DNA from: Megamerina dolium
Lineage: Eukaryota > Arthropoda > Insecta > Diptera > Megamerinidae
Direction: 5' to 3'
DNA length: 64,000 nucleotides
NCBI GenBank assembly: GCA_963854835.1
Contig: OY978528.1
Location: forward strand, 56,192,761 to 56,256,760
The position numbers and the translations under genes were made by a program. Of the stretch, positions 1 to 12,871 are shown piece by piece (the first letter of the stretch is position 1; each line of letters opens with the position of its first letter). Under the pieces are notes generated by a model. The model was not told where the DNA came from and searched no databases. It saw nothing but the letters and a program-made list of their open reading frames with translations.

Positions 1-1215
1 TGTTTAATATAACTACCGTACATTCAAAATGGGTATTTAAAATTTTTCCTTACGCTGGCTACATTTATATAATTCGCAGATTTTGCGCAAGAAATTAAAA
101 AGCTATCGATTCATAAGGTTAGTTCTATCAGAGAATTGATATATTCTTAAATGGATGTAATCGGATAACAATTACGCCTACCCTCTCATACAAAAATATG
201 GTTCTGTGTTTATAATTTTCGATGAAAATACATAGATATCGATATTCGTTTTCAAGAGAAGCCATGTATTTGAAAATTGACGTAGTCACGCCCACTTTCC
301 ATATCCATAGCGAACAAAAACTCGATATTTTAGATAAGTTTTACAAGAGATCAGATGTATTCGAAAATTAATGTAACCGGATAAAAATCACAGCTATCTC
401 TCATACAAAACTATGCATCCGTGCTGAGATGAAAATATGAAGATATCGAATTGAAACACAGCACATATAACATAATGTTAATTATGTATGTCAGAAAATG
501 AATATTATGAAATCGGATAACATTATTATAAAATCGGATAACGGATAACCGGATAAAATCACCCCCACCTCTCATAAAAATTATGCTTCCATGTTTAAAT
601 AAAAATATGAAGATATCGAATTAAAACTCAGTATATAACATAAGGTTAGTTTTGTCAGAAAATGAATATTATGAAAGTGGCTGTAATCGGATAACAATCA
701 CACCTAACAAGGCAGCACCCGTATGTGTATTTTGACGCTTTGAGTCGAAAATATAGAGTTATTGAACTGATAATTAGTATATGTAGTTATTTTTACCAGG
801 GTATGAATATAGTCGAAAATGGTTTTAATTGAATAAAAATCAAACCTACCTTCCATACAAAACTATTCTTTTGTATGTGTATTTTTACATGAAAATATAA
901 AAAAATTAAACTGAAACTCAATATATAAAGATGATTTTACCAGAGAATAAATATATTTGAAGATGAATATAATCAAAGGACGACCACACCTACCTCCCAT
1001 GCGAAATTATGTTTCCGTATGAATATATTCACACGATTTTCATGAAAAGATTCTATAAAGATATTGAACTGAAACTCAGTGGATAAGTTTAATTTTATCA
1101 AAAAAAACAGATACATATGAAAATAGATATGTAATAGGATAAAAACAACGCCCACCTCCTATCTTTGCACACCGAAATATAAAGATATCGAACTGAAACT
1201 CACTAAAAAAGGTAA
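1..1215. repeat. Degenerate tandem satellite, about 7 units of 135-175 bp
   Basis: The stretch is built of diverged copies of one unit. Each has a Ser/Thr-free, non-coding core: a motif like ATCGGATAACAATCACACC, then CTCATACAAAATTATG, then GAAAATATAAAGATATCGAA followed by CTGAAACTCAGTATATA. The GGATAA-like anchors lie near 164, 377, 551, 688, 834, 968 and 1132. The array is cut on the right by a mariner fragment and runs off the window on the left. No coding potential is visible. Similar single motifs (CACGCCCAC, TCCGATT) recur near 19430, 27700 and 50500. Confidence 0.6.
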
Positions 1216-1221
1216 GTTTTA

Positions 1222-1510
1222 TCCGTTTCTGGCGTGGCGTGACCACTACGGTGTTCGTCTTGGGAGCTCGTACGACCTCGTTTAAACTCTGCCACCCAAT
1301 ATTTTATGGTCGTAAACGAAAAAGCAGACTCCCCCAGAGTAGAATCTATTTCGGCTTTAATATTCCTTGGACTGAGACCTTACAAACGAAAGTATTGAAT
1401 TACATAACGGTGACTAATTTTTTTTATGTTTATAAATTCACTAAGGTCGTTATTTTTTCAAAATACTGCCGCCATCTATATGTCAGGTCGGATAGTTCCG
1501 GGACAGCACT
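1222..1510 (-). mobile_element. mariner fragment, 5' end only
   Basis: Read on the minus strand, this starts with a TIR (GGCGGCAGTA preceded by a GACATATAGATG stretch). It continues into the transposase N-terminus with similarity to the relic at 10795 (shared TTAAAGCCGAA...GATTCTACTCTGG and AAACGAGGTCGTACGAGCT). The element is broken at the CACGCC-AGAAACG point. It is the same family as the copies at 10795 and 33078. No ORF is intact. Confidence 0.7.
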
Positions 1511-3460
1511 CGTAACACATTTGTGCGCTACACCAATGATATGTGGGTTACATCAACGTGTTCATATAGGAAATCTACAATACCTACACTTACATATATT
1601 ATATATTGAAATATGACGTATTAAGAATGCAGTGAGCTGTAATGACAAAATGTTGACAACATCGAGAGCAGCAATAAATAGTTACAGCTTAAAGGAATAT
1701 AGATATGTATCTATTATATAATATGGATTGCTTCATTGACAATGTTAGTATGAGAACATGTATTTTTAGTTACAATTTAAAATCAACACTGGCAAGGACT
1801 GTTGTACTATTGTTGGTAGGTATAACAACCATACATACTTGCTATTTATTTGTTCGACATTACACCAATCGACTATGTATGTATGTATAGCTAACTATAC
1901 GTGACATATGGTGGCAGTGATAAGAGAACCTTGAATTAACTATGACATTGTTGGTTTGCTTTTCTCTTCTCATCACGTACTACCATTTAAGGTGGTGGTG
2001 GTAAAAAAAAACATGAATTCTAGAAAAAAAAAAAGCGCATTATTTGCATATTGATATATTTCATATGCACTCGTTTAAGATAGCAACGACTTTAACCTGC
2101 CGTAAAAGTACAATAATCGTAGGTACATAAATATTAGTAGTTCATCTCCAACTTTCACTTAATATAAATAGATATATCGAAAATTATAGTTAATCTTCAT
2201 TTAACTTTCAATTTGAGAAATTAAGATGCAACATTTCTATTTGAATATTTGTGCAAATCCCTTCTAATAGCTATGCATTTATGCTTATGTCATATACTAA
2301 AATATTGTATATGTACATACAGACAAGGTTACATCAGAATATATATTATGAACATGCATATATATACTACCTATACATACATAGTATATACAAATAACAG
2401 ACGTGACCTTATTACCACTTGAAAGCCAACAACAGTAAAGGCGAAAAACAAAAGTTTTGTCTTTTCTTTTTGCCTTTTCAAAATGGTGATAATTTTATTC
2501 ACACATTTATCAAAATCAATTGGGGTCAAACCTCATTAAATATTTAAATTTGAAGAAGAAGCAATAAATGCGAAAAGTAAAAAATGATACAATGCGATAA
2601 TATCCAAGAAACGATAGCAAATTCATACATAAGTGTGGTTAGGTACTATAATTAATTTAGAAGGGGGAAAAATTCATACTGGGAATCGTTCCAATAGAGA
2701 ATACCGGGAGTGAAGCAGCAGTACGCTCTATAATCCACCACACTGTAACTGCATTAAAACACATACAGCGTCATATCGCCAAATGTTGAAGACACCGTTA
2801 ATTATATGGCGGCCAATAATGTCATTGATAGTTCGGTTTGGTACCTGTAGATTTTTTGGGATGAGAAAGAAAAAATTAGGTTGTCCAAAGTACCAATGTA
2901 GCTACACATTCTATGAATTTTGTACAGCTGAAACTGAATTCGTAGTCGGCTTTCCGACTATATTATCAGATTTTTTTTAACCTTTTCGGCGTTGTTTTTG
3001 CAGATTTTTTATGTTAAAAGAAACCCAGGGTTGATGTACAAATCCGACTGTGGGAATTCACAGTTCAGCGGTCCAATACTCTGATCAGTCGGGCATCCTA
3101 CTTTTTTGTGGGGCTGTGTTATTGAAAATTTCATTTTTGAACTGAGCAAAATTTTTTTGAAATGTAGTGAAGAAATTTGAAGCGACTAGTTGTTGGAGAG
3201 AAGGTACTAGCTTGGCTGTTAGTACGGCTCGAATACCGAAAACTTCCGAATTCGTATCATTTGTACATTTCTTGCGCCGCATTTATTTTTCTTTTGAAAA
3301 TACGTTAGAAATGACGTCCATGGCGACTAATTTGAAATATCAGAGCATCTACAATCCCCTCAAAACTATGCAAAAAAGTCATCGAAAATTACATCGAAAT
3401 GATTCAGGCACATAACTAATAAATAATTTTTTGAAATGAGGTTGTGGCTCTGAATATATA
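1511..3460. other. No gene seen; AT-rich non-coding DNA
   Basis: Only short ORFs without family resemblance are present. It contains poly-A/T runs and no splice-flanked conserved exon on either strand. It probably belongs to the JIL-1 downstream intron or to intergenic DNA. Confidence 0.45.
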
Positions 3461-3850
3461 GGTTAGGTTAGGTTATGTGGCTGCCCTCTCTCTGAAAAGA
3501 CACACTTAGGCCAGAAAAGCCCATTGTGATACGTCCGAGCTTCTCTTCCAATATTGTTATGCGTGTTAAATTTGGACAGCATTAGAAGGGACCTACTTAT
3601 ATTAACCGGTTCCGAACGGCAGAACCCTTGTGACGTCACTTTAACTTAGTTTTGTCACAGAGCTCTTTTTTAAGAAGCATTTTTGGCAAATTGTTACTGC
3701 CGGACAAATTTCCAATTCTTGCCGGATGGTGGATACCGTTCGAAAGAAAAATATTTTCGATATCAAATTTTGTTATGCTTCAGCCGGGGATTCAACCTAC
3801 GACCTACAGAACAGAAGGCAAAACACACTAACCACTGAGCTACGGCACCC
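3461..3850 (-). mobile_element. tRNA-derived SINE, full length, GGTTA-tail type
   Basis: The tRNA-like head is at the right end and reads on the minus strand as GGTGCCGTAGCTCAGTGGTTA (A box), followed by a degenerate B box (GGTTGAATCCCCGGCTGAAG). The tRNA-unrelated body carries TCGAAAGAAAAATCTTTTCGA-like and GTGACATCACTTTAA-like blocks. The tail at the left end is a 5-bp repeat, GGTTAGGTTAGGTTATG as written on the plus strand. It is one of nine copies in the window. Confidence 0.85.
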
Positions 3851-4342
3851 ACACTGAATATACAATATATTAATTAAAATGTTTATTTTTCATTAGTTTT
3901 ACCAACAAAAAATAGTTCAGAGGCATTACAAATCACATGATTTTGGAATTCTTGGAATTCAGCACATACTTCATTCAATAAGGATGGTACAAATAATTGC
4001 TATGCTATATCTTGTGTCGGTGGACAGAATATGGCCCAATTATGCCTTTGGCCCAAAAACAGTGTATAACAGTGAATTGACTTTCAATTGTTCAAGTGTG
4101 CAATTGTTGAACTCATGTCTAAACTCCGATAGTCCATTGGCTTCCAAAATTCTTGCACCAATAGAATCGTATAGGAATGCCAGCCAAAATTATTGCTCAA
4201 AGTCTTCCACAAAGTCAATGGGTGCATGATAAGGAATCGATGAATTTGTGATTGGGAGTCCCAAAGAGAAAAGTAAATAGTCGTCTATGGTTTTAACCTA
4301 TGACTCCATGCACACAAGTTGATCGCGCTAAGCAACTGAAAT
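3851..4342. other. No gene seen
   Basis: Non-coding sequence between a SINE and a short tandem duplication. The only ORF (3984..4229) has no recognisable features. Confidence 0.4.
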
Positions 4343-4521
4343 ATGGAATTCCAAAATTTCATTAAATTTGTTTCCTTATGTGGAATTGAACCACCCTGTA
4401 GATTTACAATGTACTTTACCAATTAAGCGGGGCAATTCCAAAATGTCTTTAAATTTGTTTCCTCATGGGAATTTGAACTACCCTGTAGATTTACAATGTA
4501 CTTTACCAAATAAGCGGGGGA
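4343..4521. repeat. Two-copy tandem duplication, about 89-bp unit
   Basis: Two adjacent units share AATTCCAAAAT, AAATTTGTTTCCT, CCCTGTAGATTTACAATGTA and CTTTACCAA-TAAGCGGGG with scattered substitutions. No reading frame is conserved as a protein family. Confidence 0.7.
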
Positions 4522-7500
4522 ATTCCATCATATCAACACATACATACTCGTACATTCAAACAAACAAAACGTATTTACGACGACCACCAATAACAATACC
4601 AGCACACTTTGGAGTGCCGTTAGTTGTATAGTTGTAGTTGTTGGATGTTGTTTTGGAGCGCCATTAATTGTTTTGTTTTATTCGTTACGAATGGTGTGCA
4701 ACAAAAAGAAAGAAAGAAGAAAAGAGTAAATAACTAGTTGGCAACAGCAGCAAGGCACATCATACATACTCGTATGTACAACTATGTACCGAACAGCAAC
4801 GGCAACAACAGGTGAAAGTGAAATTTTCGCATGACTGTCTTTCTTTTCAACGTTAGCGTCGTGTTGCCGCGCTGCTGCTGTTAGCGTTGCCGTCATATCT
4901 TCTTTTTACCAATTTTCATTTCTCATTCGCTTTTTCTGTTATTAACTACCACTGTTGTTGTTCTTGGCGTAGCCATTGATGTTGAAATTCATTATTGTCT
5001 TCTTTTTTGTGATTTTCTATGATTATTATTTTACGTATTTCACCACAATCATCGACTATTACGACTATAAATTCAACAATACACATTGATATTAATGATA
5101 CAATATTGTTGTCTGCCCAATTGGGATAGAGTTCGGACAAATACTTGTTTAATTGTACAAATTTACAATTTGTATCTTGCTTTTTAACTCAAATTATTAA
5201 ATGTAGTTGATTTTTCTGTGATTATTTGTTGATGATATACATACGCACAAATCACATGAAGACGATTACAATGTGATCATATTGGCCCGTGACGTTACAT
5301 TTAATGAAAAAAGGGAGATAAAAGATAAATTTTGTCTCAAACAATAGAATATGATAAAAAATTTTCTATAACAACTGATTGAAAAAAATTGAATTATAAT
5401 GACGTCACATTTGCTATGCAGAAGAAGTTAAATTTGCAATATTCATGTCGTAATCATCTTACTGTAATTTGTGTACATACATTTTTTCATAAGTACATCG
5501 TATTCAAACTCACACAAGTATATACAACACATAGATGATATTCTGTATGCATTTCTACTACACAATTCAGTTTATGTTTCAAGTGTTGCTGCTGTAAATG
5601 TATCTACCACTTGTAAACATATACCAACATAGCAGCATTTATTATTTTTTATTTATTATATTTTGTTGTAAGCAACTTTCACATTTTTCCTTTCAACTTC
5701 AACAAGTTTTTGGGTATTTTTATAAATATTTTAGATTTTTTTGTTTTTGGCAACATGTAAACATAAACTTCTTAACAGACGCATATAGTATACATACAAA
5801 GTGATATTAAATTATATAGTAGCTAGTAAATCTATGCGAAATAAAACTTTGAAATAAAAATCTATCAACACTGACTTTTGTTTGCACATTTGGCCTTTTT
5901 AACAATTCTGGATAGATATTTTATATGAATTCAATTGATAAACCAATGTGTTCAGGTTGAATACACAAATTTGCATGTCTAAATAATATTATAGTTCCAT
6001 TTTGTGATGCGACTTTTAAAAGCTCTGATTTTGAAGAGCAAAGGTTGTTACCGTAGTGACGTTTTGAGTTTTGGCAAATATGATCGATTAATCAAATAAC
6101 AAATTGCTGCAATAATCATGATTTTGATTAATCGAAAATTGAACTTATTTCAATTTTTACAAAATTATTCGAATAAAAGAGTGCATATGAAATTAGTGTT
6201 TCAGAAGAAAATTGCAATTTCAAAAATTTTTTCGATTAATCAAAACTCTGTATAATTGAATAATTTGAATTTTGATTATTCGAATAATTTATTATTTAGA
6301 TTATTCTTCTAAGCGATTAAGCGCACAGTTCAAGTTTCATCTTACTCTCCGAAATTTGGTATAAAACCCAAATGTTTACTCTTAGCTCTGGGAATTGTTC
6401 TGGGTATTCTTTTACTTCCTAAATGGACAACATGCAAGATTTGTCGGAGATAATCCCCATTTTTGTCAGGTATTATTTCGGTTTGCATTATTCTGTTACT
6501 CTGTCGGATAGAATTCATAGGCTGTCCTGTTCTACGTTAACGTTAGTTTTTAAATCATTTGAGGTTGTAGATTGGAAAAAAAAAATTTAGATACGATAAA
6601 AATTCTTCAAAAAATACCCCAAATAAAACTTAAACTCTAGGAAATTTTAAAAAATTATTATATCCAATACGCTGCCATCTAAATATAGCCGATACGACCT
6701 CAAAAATAATTTAAAGAAATTTTGCAATAACTTGTCAACGAAATCGTATAGCAACTGAAAAGAGTAAAATGTCATAAGATTGATATAAAACCTATAAATT
6801 TAATAAAAACTTGTTGCATTTTCTATAATGCATATAAACGCATTGCTGACAAGTGGCAAATTTCATGCGAAAATTTGTTCAGGATAAGTGTGAATAAAAA
6901 TGTGTTGCTTTTGCAATAAAAATTGCAAATTGCAAAATATGCAAACACTTAAAAATCATATCTAAATTTAAAAATTAGAAATTAAATGATAATTTACTAT
7001 AAAAACTCAAATTTCAAAACATGCGAATAAAAACAATTCATATCATAATTAAAAAAAAACATTTTTATATTCGCCAAAAATTTTTAGTTTACTTTTAGAG
7101 AATATTAAAGTGCAAAAAACATCAAAGTGACAAAACGATACATATTTTGTTCCATTGCAAAAGAGCAAATATTTGCAATGAATTGCAATGAAATTTGCAG
7201 CGTTTACTTGTTACAGAGTTTAGTTGTTTGAAGTCTCAAATCAGTATTGCATAAGTATAGCAAATATTTGCTATAAGTCACATTTTAGTAATACTATTGG
7301 TGAAACAATCTTGTTTTATGTCAGCGGTTTAAAGTGTCAATTAGTATTGCATATGCATAGCATATATTTGCTATACGTTTTTAATGTTGCACACTTTTAA
7401 CATACTTTGTGATTTGAAATTTTGCAATCATATTTTGCATATGCTCTTTTGCTAAATCAAATACATAGCAGTAAGATGATCGCATCGTGAACTTCTTTAT

Positions 7501-8270
7501 TGTATTGTATTTAAATAAATACTCTAGCTAATAATGAAAAATTCAAAAATAAACACATACATATGTGTATTCAATATTCTGACTAAATATATTCACACTA
7601 GTACTTATTTATACATGCAAGTATTGAAATGCACATATGCATACAAAATCAAGTGTTTACTACCAATGTTTAATTCATGCTTGCCATTATTTATAGTTAA
7701 TTACATAGTTAATTACAGAAAAAAAAAACGACTTTTTCAATTAAAAAAAAAAAAATTAACTAAGTATAAATCAATAATAATAAGTATAGCAAAACATTTG
7801 CAATGTGCAAATTGTGGAAATTTAATTAAAATTTCATATTTATATGCTCTAGTCAACAGTTATGTAATCTTCATAAGAAGGCGTGGCAGGTGTGAAACAG
7901 TAATATATAACTATTATTGATCAGCACTACCACATGACTGTTGTTTGTAAAACTGCAACTGCAATATGTACAAGAGCTATACAAATGAAACTTTTACTAA
8001 TGAATTAATGACGGCTTCGATTATGAACAGAATCGATTGAAATGTGTAACTACGATAAAAGTGTGTGTTCGATCAAATTTTTTTAGATTTACGCACAGGA
8101 ATAAAAATCTATCGAGGAGAATAGTGGTTATTTAATAAAAATTCCACCTATCTTCCATACGGAATCACATTTTCGAACATATTTTTATAGACCTTGTGTA
8201 AATTTCAATACTATCGAGTCATAATATCTGAAGGTCGAAATATATCTATCACTTACACAGGCTTTTTTTA
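4522..8270. other. No gene seen; intron-like AT-rich DNA
   Basis: Long non-coding stretch. It holds a cluster of ATTCGATTAATC-like palindromes around 6070-6300 and a two-copy duplication at 7238-7420, described separately. The ORFs at 4678..4896, 4946..5140 and 7534..7920 have low-complexity composition and no splice or family support. Confidence 0.4.
7238..7420. repeat. Diverged two-copy repeat with palindromic core
   Basis: Two copies about 98 bp apart share CAGTATTGCATA-GTATAGC and end in a near-palindrome (TAGCAAATATTTGCTATA in the first, TAGCATATATTTGCTATA in the second). Function is unknown. Confidence 0.5.
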
Positions 8271-8272
8271 GT

Positions 8273-8470
8273 GGGTGCCGTAGATTAGTACGTTAGCCTT
8301 CTGAGCCGTAGGTCGTGGGTTCGATCCGGCTGAGGCAGCAACTTTATTATCGAACAGATTTTTCTGTCAAACTGTACTCACAAGACTGTAAGCAATTGAC
8401 CAGTCTTCTGGCAGTAAAATTTTGCCATGGAAAACTTCTCAAAAGACCTTTGTGACAAAGCTCAGACATG
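8273..8470 (+). mobile_element. tRNA-derived SINE, old truncated copy
   Basis: Head GGTGCCGTAGATTAGTACG (A-box region) and GGTCGTGGGTTCGATCCGGC (B box), followed by a body heavily diverged from the other copies. It breaks off after AAGCTCAGACA with no tail. It is the most diverged clear copy in the window. Confidence 0.7.
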
Positions 8471-8749
8471 GAGCAATACACTCGGAATTAAAAAAAATTT
8501 GTTAACCGTTGTAACACATCGAATTATCCATCTTGAACAACAATATTTGGCACAATTGCTGCACAAAAATTAGACAAGCCACGACAACCATTTAATATTT
8601 TAAACTCTGAACAGCCTCAACTTTCATTGGGTCTAGATCAACCATATTTGGCACGTACCTTTATATTGTAGGAAGAAATAATTTTGCAAAAGATATATGC
8701 GAGCAAGCCCAACCATTTAATATAACTTTCACAACTTATGTAGTCTTGT

Positions 8750-9139
8750 GGGTGCCGCAGCTCAGTGGTTAGTGCGTTGGCCTTCTGATCTGTACGTCGT
8801 GGGTTCAATCCCCGGCTGAAGCATAATAAAATTTAATATCGAAAAGATTTTTCTTTCGAACGGTATCCACCTGCCGGTTAGAATTTACAATTTTTCCGGC
8901 AGTAACAATTTGCCAAAAATGCTTCTTAAAAGAGCTCTGTGACAAAAGCTAAGATAAAGTGATGTCACACGGGTTCTGCCATTCGGAACCGGCTAATATA
9001 AGTACGTCCCTTCTAATACTGTCCAAATTTAACACGCACAGCAGTATTGAAAGAGAAGCTCGGTGGTATCACAATGGACCTTACTGGCATAAGTGTGTCC
9101 TCTCAAAGAGAGGACAAGCACATGACCTAACCTAACCTA
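8750..9139 (+). mobile_element. tRNA-derived SINE, full length, CCTAA-tail type
   Basis: The head reads GGGTGCCGCAGCTCAGTGGT, then a B box GGGTTCAATCCCCGGC. The body matches the 3461 copy in opposite orientation. It ends in GACCTAACCTAACCTAT, the 5-bp tail repeat. Confidence 0.85.
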
Positions 9140-10794
9140 TGTAGTTCGTCGCCGTCTCCTTAGATAGAACTATTTTACGAAGGTCGTGTCTAAGCATATG
9201 CTCGCCTAATAAGTACCGTGTGAACTTACTTTGTTAGGTTTGCAGTCTTACGAATTGGTGTGGTCAGCCCTTTAGCTTGCCTAAGACCAAGAATGTTGTT
9301 GAAGTATGGTAGAAGATAATAGATTCACAAAATATGTCTCTGGAGCAATTTAATAAACGATGAATTTCATTCTGGCTAGTTCTTATTTGCGTTAATTTCC
9401 ATTGGTTCTGGGATGAACCACATTGTTCTGCATCGATTTAATAAACTGCGAATCTCATTCTGGTTAGTTCTTCTTTGACCTAATTTCCATTGAGCAAAGA
9501 GCCCCAATCCAAGTCAAGGTAACCTTATTTAGAATGCAGAGTGTGTGGAGTGTTTTTAGTAGTATTTTGTGATTGTATTTGAAAAATTAACTCCATCATT
9601 AACGGTTTAGGCAATTTTAGTAATATCATTTCTCATTTATATTTGGTCGCATCGATACATACAAAAGTACAAATATACAATATATCTGTATAGATATCGA
9701 ATATACAACAAGTACATCTATGTATGTATAAGTAAATATAAATAACCGGTCCATTTCTATAAATAAAATCATCTATTACAATATACTTTTCTTCATATTG
9801 CATCGTGATCATTATATATACTAGAATTTTCATATTATTTTCTCTCTCTCTCTTTTTCATAGTTTGTACTTGTCGAAATACGAGTATTCTCTCTTTTAGT
9901 TGTGGTTGATAAGATCATAATGATGTCTGAAATGAGTATTATTGTATGTTAATGATAATAATGATGATGACTTTTATATTGTATTTTCTGATTCTTGTTC
10001 TCTTCTTTGCTATATGTGTCGCTTTTGGTAAGTTTGTTTGTAATGTTTATTTCTATTTACTGTTTTGTTTTGTTGCTTCTGCTGCTCCGCTGGCACCGGT
10101 GTTGCAACATAAAATGTAGGTCAGCTCATGTGATACTGATTATCACACAACTACTACAACTATATACAAAACGTTCTCTCGTATACGTACAAGACACACA
10201 CGTTTTATATTCAATTTTTGTTAAATGGTGTACTGTTTTATTTGTATGTTGAATGTATGTTGTTGTTAATGCATATTGCTTATAACCATAGTATGCTTTA
10301 TTGGTTGTAGATAGCGAGAGGGTAAATAATTTATCATTTCCTCATGCATCAAATAGTGATGGGTTATTCTTAGTTGATTTACATACCCACATATTTGACG
10401 CGAACAACAAATGAAATGCATTCCATACACATTACATACACAAAATCATTAGATGTTTATATTAATTTTAAAACAAAATATGGTGGGGGGGGGGGGGTAG
10501 TATGAGTATGTCCAATTAGAGTGAAACAACAACGTAATTTATTGATTTTTTGTTGTTGTTAATATTATTGTTGATATTACGCATACCCATTTAAATATTA
10601 TTATTGTCCGTTTTTTATCTTTATTTTAAATTTAATCGAAATTTCAATCAATATTATAATGTTTATATAAAATTGGAAGTGTGTGTTATGGGGCAAATCA
10701 TTGAAAAAAGGTCAAAATATGCAATGCGCGTGTTAAAAATACAGTGAAAACACCTAAAGCGACATTATTGTCATATTCAAGTTTAATACTCAGA
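9140..10794. other. No gene seen; contains a G13 run
   Basis: Non-coding. Repeated AATTTCATTCTGG/TTAGTTCTTCTTTG segments near 9355-9480 suggest a small local duplication. A run of 13 G lies at 10485..10497. The ORFs at 9633 and 9995 look like chance ORFs in AT-rich or hydrophobic-biased sequence. Confidence 0.4.
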
Positions 10795-12030
10795 CGGGCG
10801 GTCCCAGAACTTCCCTACCCGACATATGGGTGGCGGCAGTAGTTTGAAAAAAGTTACTTTGGTGAAAAGTGGCAACCTTATAAAACATATATTTTCAAGT
10901 TTCAAGGCGCCACGTTGTTTAGAATTTTTTTTGGAGCCATCGAAAGTTAACCGTTATGTAATTCAATACTTTCATTTGAAAGGTCTCACTCCAACGAATA
11001 TTAAAGCCGAACTAGATTCTACTCTGGGGGAGTGTGCTTCTTCGTTTACGACCATAAAATATTGTGTGGCATAGTTTAAACGAGGTCGTACGAGCTGCCA
11101 ACATCGTAGTGGTCACGCCAGAAACGGTTAAAAAAATCCACAAAATGGTATTGGATGATCGCCGGCTGAAGGTGCGTGAGCTAGGTGAAATTACAGGCAT
11201 TTGAAAAAGTGCTATACATCCTATATTTACCGAAAATTTGGAGATGAAAAAGCTGTGTGCACGATGGATGCCGCGTTTGCTCACAATTGACAACAAACGC
11301 AACTGTTTGACAATTTTAAATGAGCGTTTGGAGAAGTTCAAACGTTATCCGTATCTGATTCTGTACGTTCTGCGGACGTGCATCTCCGTTGGTTAAGAGG
11401 TTGAGAGGTTAAGTAGGCTCGTGAGACTCGAACGAAAAAAAATTCGACGTATTCTTGCACCATTTCGTAACCATGGACGAAACTTGGATTCCCCGCAATA
11501 CATCAGAGGCCAAGGAACGGCTGAAATGGTGGATTCCTTATGGTGATTCGAAGCCGATCGAAGGCCAAGTTAGTTCCGTCAGGATGCGCTCAGTCTCATT
11601 TAGATTGAATTCCTTGAAGAGGGTAAAATGTTGGTATTATACAGAACTATTGGATCGACCATCGACTTCAATTTGAAGCAAAAATGACCGCATTGGTGAG
11701 ATTAAATTTTTTCTTCTACCAAGACAACGCAACGAAGAACGAGTCCGTAGAATCAACGGTAAAATTGCATGATTGCAATTTAAGAATTGCCTTTTTATTT
11801 AGTATTATCTCCATGTTTAGTCACCTGCGATTATTTCTTGATTCCTAACATGAACAAATGAATCGGCGGTAAGATATTTTGATCGAATGAAGAGGTCATG
11901 CATGAACTACAAACACCTACTTTGATGGCCTTCTTATTATTAGGAGAACATTAAGTAACATTGAATCAAGTGTATCGAGCTAAAAGAAATGTATTGAAAA
12001 ATACAGCGATTTTTTTTTCCAAATAGTGTT
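10795..12030 (+). mobile_element. mariner relic, probably chimeric
   Basis: It starts with TIR-like GGCGGTCCCAGAACTTCCC and GGTGGCGGCAGTA. Translation in shifting frames shows mariner transposase pieces: RYVIQYFHLKGLTPTNIKAE, then MVLDDRRLKVRELGEITGI, then LEMKKLCARWMPRLLTIDNK, then VTMDETWIPRNTSEAKE (first catalytic Asp region). From about 11700 the sequence resembles the mariner relic at 34692..35515 (CAAGACAACGCAAC, TCGAATGAAGAGGTCA, GTGTATCGAGCT). That makes two mariner families likely joined here. Many stops and frameshifts; inactive. Confidence 0.75.
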
Positions 12031-12402
12031 CTTTCAATTAATTTTGAGGAACTTTTGTTGACCCGCTCTTGAAAAACCACAGCTAGAGAATCTAGAAGTC
12101 CGACTTTGAGATTGTGACATCGTATCACTGCAAACGTTGTTTTCAAATCGTCAAAAATCTTTGGCTTATCAAAAAAGGGTCAAAAGCCTTAGTGCATTCC
12201 CAAAGAAAACCATATAGAGACCTAAAATTATACTATCTATGTGTTCAGTTGACTGTTTAATTCCACGAAATAATTTTGATTATGAGAAGCACTGTATGAA
12301 ATCACATTTTATCAACAATCCAGTAATCTGTGAAAGTATATAATTTCTTCTATGTGCACTGCTTCTCGTCTATAGCAGCTTTTACTAGCATATACTGAAA
12401 TA

Positions 12403-12800
12403 CAGGGTGCGGAAGAACATGCTCGTAATCGATTAAATATACGACCTTTATCACTTCAACTCATTTTCGATTGTATTTTATAGTGATAGATACTTAAGAA
12501 AACGAACGTTCGCTAGTGAGTTTTTGTGAGTTATACGCACATTAAACAAACAAGCGTTCGAAACCGATAATTTGCAACCACGAGCGCTAGTACTAAAAAT
12601 CATGCAATCTCTCAAAAACCAACGTTTGTTTCTTTGTATTGGCGAACATTTTTTGTTGCTTAAGTATTTATCAGGGTGCGGAAAAATACCCTCGCAATCG
12701 ATTAAAAATACGATCTTTCTCACTTCAGCTTTGTATTGGAGAACGTAGAGAGAAAGTGAGAAGATCATATTTCTCATCGATTACGAGCGTATTTAATTTT
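12403..12800. mobile_element. Possible MITE with direct and inverted end repeats
   Basis: CAGGGTGCGGAA followed by GCTCGTAATCGATTAAA occurs at 12403 and, diverged, again at 12672. An inverted version (ATCGATTACGAGCGTATTTAA) lies at about 12777-12798. Transposon end sequence in three places suggests overlapping or nested short elements. There is no transposase ORF. Confidence 0.4.
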
Positions 12801-12871
12801 ATCTTCATTTTCTATGTTATGAAATACCATATGTACTAGAAGTAAATAAGTTTTTTAATATGACATAGACC

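Noticed and set aside
1..1215. CRISPR-like array
   Set aside because: Repeat units are long, diverged, not separated by unique spacers, and the sequence is eukaryotic.
3461..3480. TTAGG/CCTAA repeats as telomeric DNA
   Set aside because: Only two to three units, always at the 3' end of a SINE copy; they are SINE tails.
8750..8825. tRNA genes at SINE heads (A and B boxes present)
   Set aside because: Heads do not fold to a full cloverleaf with a clear anticodon arm and CCA-adjacent acceptor, and the same head recurs with SINE bodies; these are retroposed tRNA-like promoters.
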